From assembly GCF_016125575.1 (NCBI RefSeq), contig NZ_WGLM01000002.1:1-64000 (forward strand): a DNA stretch of 64,000 nucleotides, given 5' to 3'. This DNA comes from Limimaricola sp. Its GTDB lineage: Bacteria > Pseudomonadota > Alphaproteobacteria > Rhodobacterales > Rhodobacteraceae. Position 1 is the stretch's first letter. Each line of letters begins with the position of its first letter. Below are positions 16,544-24,854 of this stretch, piece after piece. Position numbers and translations under genes: made by a program. A model generated the notes under the pieces. The model saw only the letters and a program-made list of their open reading frames with translations, was not told the DNA's origin and did no database searches.

Positions 16544-17773
16544 TCAGACCTTGACCGGCGCACCCCCGGCAAAGACGTTCACGCCGTGATAGCCGATCGG
16601 GCCTTCCTGCATTTGAAGGTGCAGCCCGTCGCCAGAATAGGGATGCGCGCGTGCCAGCGCCTCGTCCACCTCGATGCCAAGGCCGGGCGCATCCGGCACC
16701 GGGATATAGCCGCCCTCGACCCGGATCGTGCCCTTGATCAGCGCGTCATGAAACGGCGTCTCGATCGTTTCGGCCATCAGGATGTTGGGAATGCTCGCGG
16801 CCAGCTGGATGTTGGCGGCCCATTCCACCGGCCCTGCATAAAGGTGCGGCGCCATCTGCGCGTTGTAGACTTCGGCGATTGCGGCGATCTTCTTGGTCTC
16901 CCAGATGCCGCCTGACCGGCCCAGCGCCGGCTGCAGGATCGTCGCCGCCCCGGCCTTCAGCACGGCAGCGAACTCGGCCTTTGTCGTCAGCCGCTCGCCG
17001 GTCGCGACCGGAATGCGCACGGCTGCCGCGACCTTGGCCATTTCGTCGATGTTGTCGGGCGGGATCGGCTCCTCGTACCAGAGCGGATCAAAATCTTCGA
17101 GGGCGCGGCCCAGCCGGATCGCACCACCGGTGCTGAACTGCCCATGCGTGCCAAACAGCAGGTCCGCATCGTCGCCCACCGCCTCGCGGATCGCACGGCA
17201 AAAGGCGACCGAAAGAGAAATGTCATGGCGCGACGGCATGTGCCCGCCGCGGATCGTGTAGGGACCCGCCGGGTCGAACTTCACCGCCGTATAGCCCTTT
17301 GCCACCATTGCTTCAGCGGCCTCCGCGGCCTGTTCGGCCGAGGCCCAGAAATCGGGCAGGGTATGGCCCTTCTGCGGGTAAAGGTAGGTATAGGCGCGGA
17401 TGCGGTCGTTCATCCGCCCGCCGATCAGCGCGTGAACCGGCCGGTCGCGATCCTTGCCCAGAATGTCCCAGCAGGCCATCTCCAGCCCCGCCCACGCGCC
17501 CATCACCGTCAGGTCCGGCCGCTGGGTGAAGCCCGCCGAATAGGCGCGGCGGAACATCAGCTCGATGTTCTCGGGGTTCTCCCCCGCCATGTGGCGGCCA
17601 AAGACATCGCGGATCACCGCCTCCATCGCGGTCGGGCCCACCGACGAGGCATAGCATTCGCCCCAGCCGGTGATCCCGCTGTCGCTCGTCACCTTCACAA
17701 GGATCCAGTAACGCCCGCCCCAGCCCGGCGCTGGCGGCGCGGTGACGATGATGTCCAGATCGGTCAGCTTCAT
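16544..17773 (-). CDS. Mandelate racemase/muconate lactonizing family sugar-acid dehydratase
   Basis: 409 residues. It has an N-terminal capping domain (1-125) and an enolase-superfamily barrel. The visible candidates are catalytic Lys165 in AVKFDPAG, metal-site glutamates near 234 (WYEEP) and 260 (VATGE), and His310 in APHLY as general base. Where most relatives have a metal-binding Asp at the end of the third strand, this one reads FGTHGQF, a feature I associate with a galactonate/arabinonate-dehydratase-like subgroup. GGAGAG precedes the ATG. It lies 80 bases downstream of a zinc alcohol dehydrogenase, suggesting a shared sugar-acid pathway. The exact substrate is unknown. Confidence 0.75.
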   Translation of the reverse strand: MKLTDLDIIVTAPPAPGWGGRYWILVKVTSDSGITGWGECYASSVGPTAMEAVIRDVFGRHMAGENPENIELMFRRAYSAGFTQRPDLTVMGAWAGLEMACWDILGKDRDRPVHALIGGRMNDRIRAYTYLYPQKGHTLPDFWASAEQAAEAAEAMVAKGYTAVKFDPAGPYTIRGGHMPSRHDISLSVAFCRAIREAVGDDADLLFGTHGQFSTGGAIRLGRALEDFDPLWYEEPIPPDNIDEMAKVAAAVRIPVATGERLTTKAEFAAVLKAGAATILQPALGRSGGIWETKKIAAIAEVYNAQMAPHLYAGPVEWAANIQLAASIPNILMAETIETPFHDALIKGTIRVEGGYIPVPDAPGLGIEVDEALARAHPYSGDGLHLQMQEGPIGYHGVNVFAGGAPVKV

Positions 17774-17789
17774 CGGCTCTCTCCTTCTT

Positions 17790-17850
17790 CTGGCCCCAAA
17801 TACTCCGGGGGGGAGGCCCGGCACGGGCCGGGGGGCAGCGCCCCCTTGCG
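17790..17850 (-). repeat. GC-rich double hairpin, possible dispersed intergenic element
   Basis: Two tight stems lie side by side: GGCCCG/CGGGCC around GCA (17815-17829) and GGGGGC/GCCCCC around AGC (17831-17845). They are followed on the - strand by GGAGTATTTGGGGCCAGAAG. I recall similar sequences at gene ends in many Rhodobacteraceae, but only one copy is visible here. It may terminate or process the alcohol dehydrogenase transcript. Confidence 0.4.
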
Positions 17851-17853
17851 CCG

Positions 17854-18939
17854 TCACCCGAAGACGATGACGTTCCTCTTTGCCGAACCCGAGCGCGTGT
17901 CCGCGATCGCCTCGTTCACCTGCTCCAGCGTCCATCGCCCGGAAATCAGCTCGTCCAGCTTCAGCCGCCCCTGGCCGTAAAGGTCCACCATCCAGGGGAT
18001 GTCGCGCTTGATTACCGTGTTGCCCATCTTCGAGCCGACCATCCCCTGGCTCCAGGCCGCGAGGTTGCCCAGCTCATAGCTCGACGCCTGCCCGGAATGG
18101 GGCATGCCCACCAGCACGATGTTGCCACCCTTGCCGATGTAGTTGATCGCCTGGTCATAGGCGCGGGCCGAGCCCACGGTGACGAAGACCGCATCGGCCC
18201 CGCGCCCCAACAGCGCCTTGGCCTCTTTCCATGGTGCGTCCGCCGAGGCGAGTACACCGTCCGTCGCGCCGAACTCCTTGGCGATGGCCAGCTTGGCCTC
18301 GGACATGTCAACTGCCACGATCCGCCGCGCGCCCGCGATGCGCGCGCCCTGGATTGCGTTCAGGCCAACGCCGCCCGCGCCGATGACCACGCAGTCCTGC
18401 CCTGCGCGCAGCCCTGCTGCGTTCACCACCGCGCCGATGCCGGTGATCACCCCGCAGGCCAGTAGCGAGGCCGCCTCCATCGAGACACCCTCGGGCAGCA
18501 CCACGATCTGGCTCTGGTCCACCACCACCTTCTCGGCGAAGGCGCCGCAGGCCATCGCCTGATGCAGCTTGCCACCGTCGGGCATGCTCAACGGCCCGTT
18601 ATCGCCGTCATAGGGCGTGTCGCACATGTAGGGTTTTCCGGCGGCACAATGGGCGCAGGTGCCACAGGCGCGGATCAGTGTCACGACGACCGGGTCGCCC
18701 ACCTTGAGCCCGCGCACACCAAGGCCCACGCCGCTGACATGGCCCGCGGCCTCGTGGCCATAGACCGCAGGCAGCGAGCCGCCCCAGCCGCCATCGGCAT
18801 AGGTGATGTCGGAATGGCAGATCGCGCAGGCGGCGAGGGTCACCTCGACCTCGCCCATCTCGGGCGCGCGCAGCGCCACATCCTCGATCGTGAGGGGTTC
18901 GCCGAAAGCATGGCAGACGGCGGCTTTGATCAACGTCAT
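17854..18939 (-). CDS. Zinc-dependent alcohol dehydrogenase
   Basis: 361 residues of the medium-chain dehydrogenase family. The catalytic zinc site includes the Cys in AICHSD and the GHE of VYGHEAAGH. The structural zinc motif C-x2-C-x2-C-x7-C is complete in CGTCAHCAAGKPYMC. The nucleotide-binding loop is VIGAGGVGLNAIQG, with Asp after the next strand (IVAVDMS), favouring NAD. The pattern resembles the class III/aryl-alcohol branch. With the downstream enolase-superfamily dehydratase it may oxidise a sugar, polyol or aldehyde-derived alcohol. The substrate is not deducible. Confidence 0.8.
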   Translation of the reverse strand: MTLIKAAVCHAFGEPLTIEDVALRAPEMGEVEVTLAACAICHSDITYADGGWGGSLPAVYGHEAAGHVSGVGLGVRGLKVGDPVVVTLIRACGTCAHCAAGKPYMCDTPYDGDNGPLSMPDGGKLHQAMACGAFAEKVVVDQSQIVVLPEGVSMEAASLLACGVITGIGAVVNAAGLRAGQDCVVIGAGGVGLNAIQGARIAGARRIVAVDMSEAKLAIAKEFGATDGVLASADAPWKEAKALLGRGADAVFVTVGSARAYDQAINYIGKGGNIVLVGMPHSGQASSYELGNLAAWSQGMVGSKMGNTVIKRDIPWMVDLYGQGRLKLDELISGRWTLEQVNEAIADTRSGSAKRNVIVFG

Positions 18940-19026
18940 GGGTCACCTTTGAGGGTCCGGTTTCGGGGCGAGACTGGCCCTCCCGCCGGCCCCCTGCAAG
19001 GCACAAACCGACCGTGCCTGTCGCGT

Positions 19027-20229
19027 TCAGGCCGGTACGCGCGGCCGCATCGCGAAAAGGCCGATACTGCCCACGGTCAGCAGCCCGGCCAGCAGGAACG
19101 GGGCCCCCGGAAGGTAGGGGCCGCCCCCGGTGGTGAAGTACCAGAAGGTCTGTGTCATCAAGAGCGGCGCGACGATGACGGCCACCGCATTTATCGCGCT
19201 CAGCGTGCCTTGCAACTCGCCCTGCTGGTCGTCGGCGGCGGCCTTGGACATGATTGCCTGCAGCGCCGGCCCGGCAATGGCGCCGAAGGCCGCGACCACG
19301 GTGAAGGCGAGGCAGGCCCAGCCGTTGGTGACAAAGCCGAGGAAAATGAAAGAGGCAACCTCGACCCAAAGTCCCACCACGACCGCGCGCGACTCGCCCA
19401 GTCGGCGCAGGATCGGGCGCATCAGTACGCCCTGCACTATCGCAATAGAAATGCCATAGACGCCCAGCGACAGCCCGATCATGCCGGGCCCCCAGCCGAA
19501 CCGCTCTTCCCCGAAATAGGCCCAGACCGCGGGGTAGACGAAGAAGGCCAGCCCATAGACGAAGATCATCGCCAGAAGCGGGCGCAGCCCCGGCAGCGCG
19601 CCGATGGCGCGGAAGGCGCCCAGCGGGTTGGCCCGGCGCCAGTTAAACGGGCGGCGGATGCGGTCGGTCACCGTTTCGGGCATCACGAACCAGCCGAAGG
19701 TGAAATTGGCCAGCGCCAGCGCCATCGCCGCGTAGAACGGCGCGCGCGTGCCGTAGATCGCCAGCAGGCCGCCCATCAGGGGCCCCACCACGAAGCCCAC
19801 GCCGAAGGCCGCACCGATCAGGCCAAAATTGGCGGCCTTCTCCTCGGGTTTCGAGATGTCGGCCATGTAGGCGCTGGCCGTCGATTGCGTGGCCGAGGTG
19901 ATGCCGCCGATGATCCGGCCCACCAGCAGCAGCCAGATCGTGGGCGCGACGGCCATGATCAGGTAATCGACCGCCATCACCGCCAGCGAGATCAGCAGCA
20001 CCGGCCGCCGACCGAACGCGTCCGAAAGGCTGCCCAGTGTCGGGCCGCACAGGAACTGCATCACCGCGAAGGCGGTGGCAAGGATCCCGCCCCAGACCGC
20101 GGCATTGCCCAGGTCGCCGCCATGCACATCGCGGATCAGATCGGGCATGACCGGCAGGATCAGCCCGATGCCGATGGCGTCGATTGCGATGGTGATGATG
20201 ATGAAGGTCAGGGGCAGGCGGTTGGGCAT
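19027..20229 (-). CDS. TetA-like MFS efflux transporter
   Basis: 400 residues, twelve membrane segments. The first segment IIITIAIDAIGIGLILPVMP matches the DHA1 TetA branch (D-x-x-G-x-G-x-x-x-P-V). Motif A is GSLSDAFGRRPVLL, and FGWGPGMIGLSLG and GALQ-like loops are as in TCR/Tet proteins. Such homologues in soil and marine bacteria usually do not confer tetracycline resistance, and the substrate is unknown. It lies 56 bases downstream of the five-gene hydrolase cluster on the same strand, so it could be co-transcribed with it. Confidence 0.75.
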   Translation of the reverse strand: MPNRLPLTFIIITIAIDAIGIGLILPVMPDLIRDVHGGDLGNAAVWGGILATAFAVMQFLCGPTLGSLSDAFGRRPVLLISLAVMAVDYLIMAVAPTIWLLLVGRIIGGITSATQSTASAYMADISKPEEKAANFGLIGAAFGVGFVVGPLMGGLLAIYGTRAPFYAAMALALANFTFGWFVMPETVTDRIRRPFNWRRANPLGAFRAIGALPGLRPLLAMIFVYGLAFFVYPAVWAYFGEERFGWGPGMIGLSLGVYGISIAIVQGVLMRPILRRLGESRAVVVGLWVEVASFIFLGFVTNGWACLAFTVVAAFGAIAGPALQAIMSKAAADDQQGELQGTLSAINAVAVIVAPLLMTQTFWYFTTGGGPYLPGAPFLLAGLLTVGSIGLFAMRPRVPA

Positions 20230-20285
20230 CGAACGCTCCGGCAGACGGATGTCTCACCCTTAGCTCGCCCGGCGGCGCGCGCAAG

Positions 20286-20987
20286 TCACGCCGTGGCGAA
20301 ACCGTCCAACGCCGTGGCCAACCCGTCCGGGTCGGCAAGGAACGGCGAATGCGAGGTGGGCAGTGTCACCACGCTGTGCGACGGCCAGCCCGCCGTCATC
20401 TCGCGCTGGGCCTCCGGGGGGATCGCGCGGTCGGCGCTGCAGATGACGTAGGCGCGCGGCACCTCCGGCAGGGGGCCAAAGGGGGTTTCCTGCGGGCCGA
20501 TTGGTTCGGGCCCAAGCTGCCCCACCGCCCAGCGGGCAGTCGTTGGGACGACATCGTGATAAAACCGGTCGATCGCCAGGTCCGTGTCGAAGCTGTAGGT
20601 CACGCGGCGCGGGTCCACCACGATGGCATCCCGCAGCGGCTGGCGCTGCGCGGCCCGGCGGAGGTCGGCCACCGACAGGCCCGGTTGCGGGACGTAGGCG
20701 CAGACATAGACGATCAGCGCGATCTTTTCGGGCGCCAGCCGCGCGGCCAGCGTCGCGGGGTAGCCGGCCGCCGAATGGGCGACCAGCACCGCGCGCCCGT
20801 CGATGGCCGAGACGATGGCCGCGGCATAGCTGTCCAGCGTCACATCGCCGGGCGGCGTAGTGTCGGCGCCATGGGCGGGCAGGTCCAGCGGGCGCGCCAC
20901 ATGGCCGCGCCGTTCCAGCGCAGGCACCACGTCGCGCCAGGCCCAGGCGCCGTGGCACGACCCCGCGACCAGCACGAACTCAGCCAT
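20286..20987 (-). CDS. Alpha/beta hydrolase (methylesterase/hydroxynitrile-lyase-like)
   Basis: 233 residues, small cofactor-free alpha/beta hydrolase. The N-terminus FVLVAGSCHGAWAW supplies the oxyanion hole; the nucleophile is Ser72 in VAHSAAG; the acid is in ICSADRAIPP; the histidine is in LPTSHSPFL. This layout is that of the plant SABP2/EstC-type esterases. It overlaps the end of the pcaD-like gene by eight bases and is last in a tightly coupled run. The natural ester is unknown. Confidence 0.75.
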   Translation of the reverse strand: MAEFVLVAGSCHGAWAWRDVVPALERRGHVARPLDLPAHGADTTPPGDVTLDSYAAAIVSAIDGRAVLVAHSAAGYPATLAARLAPEKIALIVYVCAYVPQPGLSVADLRRAAQRQPLRDAIVVDPRRVTYSFDTDLAIDRFYHDVVPTTARWAVGQLGPEPIGPQETPFGPLPEVPRAYVICSADRAIPPEAQREMTAGWPSHSVVTLPTSHSPFLADPDGLATALDGFATA

Positions 20988-21780
20988 GCCCGATCTCGGT
21001 CAGGAACCCGGTGAGCGCGGCGGCATAGGCTTCGGGCGCATCGACGCAGGGCAGGTGGCCCGACCGGCGCATCAGGTGAAAGCGCGCGCCGGGGATCAGG
21101 TCCACCGTTTCGCGCACGAGGTCGGGCGGGGTCGAGCCGTCCTCGGACCCTGCAATGCCCAGCGTCGGCAGGCGCAGGCCGCTGGTGGGCGTGTAGAAGT
21201 CGGTGCCGGCAATCGCTGCGGCCCCGCCGCACCAGCCCTCGACCGGGCAGGCGCGTAGCCGCGCATCCCAGTCGCGCGCGGCGGGGCTTTCGCGAAAATC
21301 GCGGTGGAACCAGCGCGCCACGGTGGCGTCTGCCACGGCCTCGACCCCGCCCGCGCGCACGGCGGCTATCCGGTCTTCCCAGATCTGCGGCGTGGCGATG
21401 CGGGCGGCGGTGTTGGACAGGACCAGCCCGCGCACGAGGTCCAGCCGCTTGACGGCCAGCCCCTGCGCGATCATCCCGCCGATCGACAGGCCGACGAAGA
21501 CCGCCTGCTTTACGTCCAGCGCGGCACAGACTGCCTCGACATCGGAAATCAGCGCGCCCATCGTGTAGGGCGCGGGCGGCACGTCGGACTTGCCATGTCC
21601 ACGCATGTCGACCGCGATAAGCCGCAGCGTGTCAGGCAGAAGCGGCAGGACGTCGTCCCACAGGCGGTGATCGGTGCCCAGCGCGTGCAGGAACACGACC
21701 GGCGCGGCGATCCGGTGCGCGACACCGCTTTCGCGCACGAACAGGCGCACGCCGTCGCGGGTGATGAAGTGATCGGGCAT
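20980..21780 (-). CDS. 3-oxoadipate enol-lactonase-like hydrolase
   Basis: 266 residues with a full alpha/beta hydrolase triad: Ser99 in GLSIGG, Asp in GSEDGSTPP, His in RSGHLPCVDAPE. The sequence fits the PcaD family, which opens beta-ketoadipate enol-lactone in protocatechuate degradation. No other pca genes are near, and two further hydrolases surround it, so a different lactone or ester is possible. The gap to the upstream dehydratase is six bases and the downstream gene overlaps by eight. Confidence 0.7.
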   Translation of the reverse strand: MPDHFITRDGVRLFVRESGVAHRIAAPVVFLHALGTDHRLWDDVLPLLPDTLRLIAVDMRGHGKSDVPPAPYTMGALISDVEAVCAALDVKQAVFVGLSIGGMIAQGLAVKRLDLVRGLVLSNTAARIATPQIWEDRIAAVRAGGVEAVADATVARWFHRDFRESPAARDWDARLRACPVEGWCGGAAAIAGTDFYTPTSGLRLPTLGIAGSEDGSTPPDLVRETVDLIPGARFHLMRRSGHLPCVDAPEAYAAALTGFLTEIGHG

Positions 21781-21786
21781 CGGCGC

Positions 21787-22752
21787 CTAGTCCCGGATCG
21801 CACGCATGAACATCGCGGGGTCCACGTTGCCGCCCGTCGCCACCGCGATCACGGCATCCCCATCGACTGTCTCGGGATGAAACAGCGCCGCTGCCAGCGC
21901 CGCCGCCCCGCCCGGCTCCAGCACGATGCGCAGGTGGGCGAAGGCCGCCCGCATTGCGGCAAGGCATTCGGAATCGGTGACATCCAGCCCCGGCCCGCAC
22001 AGCCGCAGCATAATCGGAAAGGTCAGCTGCCCCGGCGCGGGCGTGATGATCGCATCGCAGATCGAACCGGCAAGGCGCGGGTTGCGGTGGATCGACCCGC
22101 TGGCAAGAGAGCGCGCCACGTCGTCGAACCCCGCCGGTTCCACCGGCCGGGCGCGCAGGCCCGGCGCCTCGGCCTCGAGCGCCAGCGCGATGCCCGCGGT
22201 CAGGCCGCCGCCGCCGCAGCAGACCAGCACGTCGGCCTGCGCGATGCCCAGCGCGGCCGCGTCTTCGGCAATCTCCAGCCCGGTCGTGCCCTGCCCGGCG
22301 ATCACCTGCGGATCGTCGAAGGGCTTGACCAGCGTCAGCCCGCGCTCGGCCGAGATGCGCGCGCCGATCTCGTCACGGTCCTCCGTCAGCCGGTCGTAGA
22401 ACACGATCTCGGCCCCAAGGGCGCGGGTATTGGCCGCCTTCACCGCCGGCGCGTCCGAGGGCATGATGATGACGCAGGGCGCGCCGTGCGCCCGCGCCGC
22501 CAGCGCCACGCCCTGCGCATGGTTGCCCGAGGAAAACGCGATCACGCCCGCCGCGCGCTGGGCGTCGTCAAGGGCCGAAACCGCGGCCCAGCCCCCGCGC
22601 GCCTTGAACGATCCGGTCAGTTGCAGGCACTCGGCCTTGACGTAGACGCGCCGCCCCGCGATCGCGTCCAGCCCCGGCGACCATAGCATCGGCGTGCGCC
22701 GGACGTTGCCCTGCGCACGGGCCGCCGCGGCACGGATCATCTCGATGTTCAT
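21787..22752 (-). CDS. Threonine/serine dehydratase family PLP enzyme
   Basis: 321 residues, fold-type II PLP enzyme. The Schiff-base lysine is Lys50 in LTGSFKARGG; SSGNHAQG binds the substrate carboxylate; CGGGGLTAG binds the PLP phosphate. No C-terminal ACT regulatory domain is present, so it resembles catabolic threonine/serine or threo-3-hydroxyaspartate dehydratases rather than biosynthetic IlvA. It starts inside the stop of the preceding hydrolase (ATGA overlap, 22749-22752). Its place between hydrolases suggests amino-acid release from a conjugate, which is inference. Confidence 0.75.
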   Translation of the reverse strand: MNIEMIRAAAARAQGNVRRTPMLWSPGLDAIAGRRVYVKAECLQLTGSFKARGGWAAVSALDDAQRAAGVIAFSSGNHAQGVALAARAHGAPCVIIMPSDAPAVKAANTRALGAEIVFYDRLTEDRDEIGARISAERGLTLVKPFDDPQVIAGQGTTGLEIAEDAAALGIAQADVLVCCGGGGLTAGIALALEAEAPGLRARPVEPAGFDDVARSLASGSIHRNPRLAGSICDAIITPAPGQLTFPIMLRLCGPGLDVTDSECLAAMRAAFAHLRIVLEPGGAAALAAALFHPETVDGDAVIAVATGGNVDPAMFMRAIRD

Positions 22753-23570
22753 GTCAGCAGCCCCTTCCAGCGGTTCAGCGCCTCCAGCGCCTGAGGTTCG
22801 TCAAGAAACGGCACGTGGCCGCGCCCCGGCACCTCGGCCAATATCATGTCCGGGCGGCGCCGGGCCATTTCCGCGACCGTCGCCGCGCTCAGAAGGTTCG
22901 AGTTCATACCGTGGATCAAGGCCAGCGGCAGCCCGGCCAGCGCATCGAACAGCGGCCAGAGGTCGGGCTGGGGCTGCGCCAGCCCTGCCAGCATCGCCTC
23001 GCGCAGCGCCGGATCGTAGCGGTTGACCAGCCCGTCGGGGGTTTCCTCGAACAGCGCCTGTGCCTCGGCCAGCCAGCGTTCGGGCGGCACGCCGTCAAAG
23101 CCCGGCAGGCCGCGGGCCCGCGCGGCGGCGACCTCGGCCAGGGTCTTCTGCGGCGGGTTGCGGCCGATATAGCCCGCGATATAGGCCAGCCCCTCGGGCG
23201 CGATCTCGGGGCCGATGTCGTTGAGGGCGACGGCGCTCAGCCGGTCCCTGGCGGTGGCCGCCAGCGCCATCGCGATCAGCCCCCCGCGCGAGGTGCCAAG
23301 GATCGCCGCGCGCGCCAGCCCGAGGTGATCCATCAGCGCCAGCACGTCGGCGGCCTCCTGCGGCACGGTATAGGTGGCCGGATCGGCCCGGTCCGACCTG
23401 CCACGCCCCCGGTAATCCAGCCGGACCAGCCGCAGGTCGGCCAGGTGCGGCGCGGCGAAATCGAAATCGGCGCCGTTGCGGGTCAGGCCGGGCAGGCACA
23501 GCACCGCCGGGCCCTGCCCGTGATCGGCGTAGAAAAGCCGGGTGCCGTCTGTCGCGCGGAACGTCGGCAT
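22749..23570 (-). CDS. Alpha/beta hydrolase with altered catalytic acid
   Basis: 273 residues from the ATG at 23570, which overlaps the dehalogenase stop by one base. The fold is clear: oxyanion region LCLPGLTRNGADFD, nucleophile Ser94 in LGTSRGG, histidine 252 in GRGHVPFLDEP. At the place where this subfamily normally shows the catalytic Asp (pattern GxNSDLLS) the sequence reads GMNSNLLS, so Asp is replaced by Asn225 (codon AAC). Either another acid serves or activity is altered. The longer upstream start would run into the dehalogenase gene. Confidence 0.75.
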   Translation of the reverse strand: MPTFRATDGTRLFYADHGQGPAVLCLPGLTRNGADFDFAAPHLADLRLVRLDYRGRGRSDRADPATYTVPQEAADVLALMDHLGLARAAILGTSRGGLIAMALAATARDRLSAVALNDIGPEIAPEGLAYIAGYIGRNPPQKTLAEVAAARARGLPGFDGVPPERWLAEAQALFEETPDGLVNRYDPALREAMLAGLAQPQPDLWPLFDALAGLPLALIHGMNSNLLSAATVAEMARRRPDMILAEVPGRGHVPFLDEPQALEALNRWKGLLT

Positions 23571-24247
23571 CAGACGAGGTCCGGGATGCGGGTGAGATCG
23601 GGCACGACATGGCTGGGCTGCGCCCAAACACGGTCAACCGGTGCGTCCGCGCGATTGACCCAAGCCGTGCAAAAGCCATAGCCCGCCGCGCCGCCAGCGT
23701 CCCAGCCGTTGGACGACACGAACAACACTTCGTCACGGGCGCAACCAAAGCGCGCCTCGACCATCGCATAGACCCGCGCGTCGGGCTTGAACACGCCCAC
23801 GCTTTCGACCGAAAGCACATCGTCAAGATGCCCGCCGATTCCGGCCGAACGCACCGCGTCGGCCAGCATGCCGGGCGAGCCGTTAGACAAGATCGCGCAG
23901 GTCAGCCCGCGCGCCTTCAGCGCGGCAAGAACGGCGGGCACCTCGGGAAAGGCTGCCAGTTCGCGGTAAAGCGCCAAAAGCCGCGCGCGCAGGTCGTCAT
24001 CGGCCAGTCCGGCCGCCTCCATCGCCCAGTCGAGGCCATCCTGCGTGACCTGCCAGAAATCCACATGCTGTGCCGCGATGGCGCGCAGCCAGCTGTATTC
24101 CAGCTGCTTGGCGCGCCAGTCGCGGGCCAGTTGCGGCCAGACCTCGGCCAGCCGTTCCCGGCCGGGTTCGGCAGCGGCCAGACGTGCCGCCGCGTTCACG
24201 TCAAGCAAGGTTCCATAGGCATCGAAGATGCAGGTCGTGATGGTCAT
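23570..24247 (-). CDS. Haloacid dehalogenase, type II
   Basis: 225 residues, HAD superfamily. Nucleophile Asp9 lies in IFDAYGTLLDV; motif II is ILSNGSPGM; motif III Lys is in GVFKPDARVY; motif IV is FVSSNGWDAGGAAGYGF. These match L-2-haloacid dehalogenases, which replace the halogen of 2-haloacids with hydroxyl. It is the first gene of a five-gene overlapping run on the - strand, facing away from the FKBP gene. True substrates of such homologues are often unverified. Confidence 0.8.
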   Translation of the reverse strand: MTITTCIFDAYGTLLDVNAAARLAAAEPGRERLAEVWPQLARDWRAKQLEYSWLRAIAAQHVDFWQVTQDGLDWAMEAAGLADDDLRARLLALYRELAAFPEVPAVLAALKARGLTCAILSNGSPGMLADAVRSAGIGGHLDDVLSVESVGVFKPDARVYAMVEARFGCARDEVLFVSSNGWDAGGAAGYGFCTAWVNRADAPVDRVWAQPSHVVPDLTRIPDLV

Positions 24248-24419
24248 GCCATGGGGCTCCGTCGGGTTCGGCGTCAGACTGTCATGCGTGCGCGCCGGGG
24301 AAAAGGGCCAAACCGGTTTGCATCGGCGGCCCGGGTTGCCTACCTTGGGGGCGGTATCATCGGAGCACCCGCACTAGCCGGCCTCCTTCATTCACCCCCC
24401 AGACATCGAGGAATATCAC

Positions 24420-24854
24420 ATGACCCAGGTCAAACCGGGCGACGTCGTCCGCATTCATTACACCGGCACGCTTGACAGCGGCGAGACTTTTGACAGCTCG
24501 CAGGGCCGCGATCCGCTGGAATTCACCGTGGGCTCGGGCCAGATCATCCCCGGCCTCGACAAGGCCATTCCGGGCATGGAAGTGGGCCAGCAGAAGACCG
24601 TCGAAGTGCCCTGCGAAGAAGGCTATGGCGCGGTTGACCCCAACGCGCGCCAGTCGGTGCCGCGCGCGCAAGTGCCCGACAATATCCCCGTCGATCCCGG
24701 GACCCAGTTGCAGATGAAGACGCCGTCGGGCCAGACGATGCCCGTGACCGTGGTCTCGTCGGACGAGAACGAGGTCGTGCTGGACGCCAATCACCCGCTG
24801 GCGGGCAAGACGCTGACCTTCGCGATCGAACTGGTCGAGATTAAGGCCGCCTAG
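24420..24854 (+). CDS. FKBP-type peptidyl-prolyl isomerase (SlyD/SlpA-like)
   Basis: 144 residues. The FKBP core VRIHYTGTLDSGETFDSS and GSGQIIPGLDKAIPGM is interrupted by an insert-in-flap domain (about residues 70-125), and the frame ends in FAIELVEIKAA. This is the SlyD/SlpA architecture, without the histidine-rich metal tail of E. coli SlyD. It has no signal peptide, so it should be a cytoplasmic folding helper. The stop overlaps the convergent VOC gene stop by four bases at a CTAG. Confidence 0.9.
   Translation: MTQVKPGDVVRIHYTGTLDSGETFDSSQGRDPLEFTVGSGQIIPGLDKAIPGMEVGQQKTVEVPCEEGYGAVDPNARQSVPRAQVPDNIPVDPGTQLQMKTPSGQTMPVTVVSSDENEVVLDANHPLAGKTLTFAIELVEIKAA

Noticed and set aside
18562-20451. 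A 629-residue + strand frame opposite the alcohol dehydrogenase and TetA-like genes
   Set aside because: Antisense shadow: Arg/Gly/Gln/His-rich translation, no family match, while both opposite-strand genes are clearly real.
24309-24320. Perfect 12-bp palindrome CAAACCGGTTTG between dehalogenase and FKBP genes
   Set aside because: Roughly fifteen perfect 12-bp palindromes are expected by chance in 64 kb, and nothing around it supports an operator.
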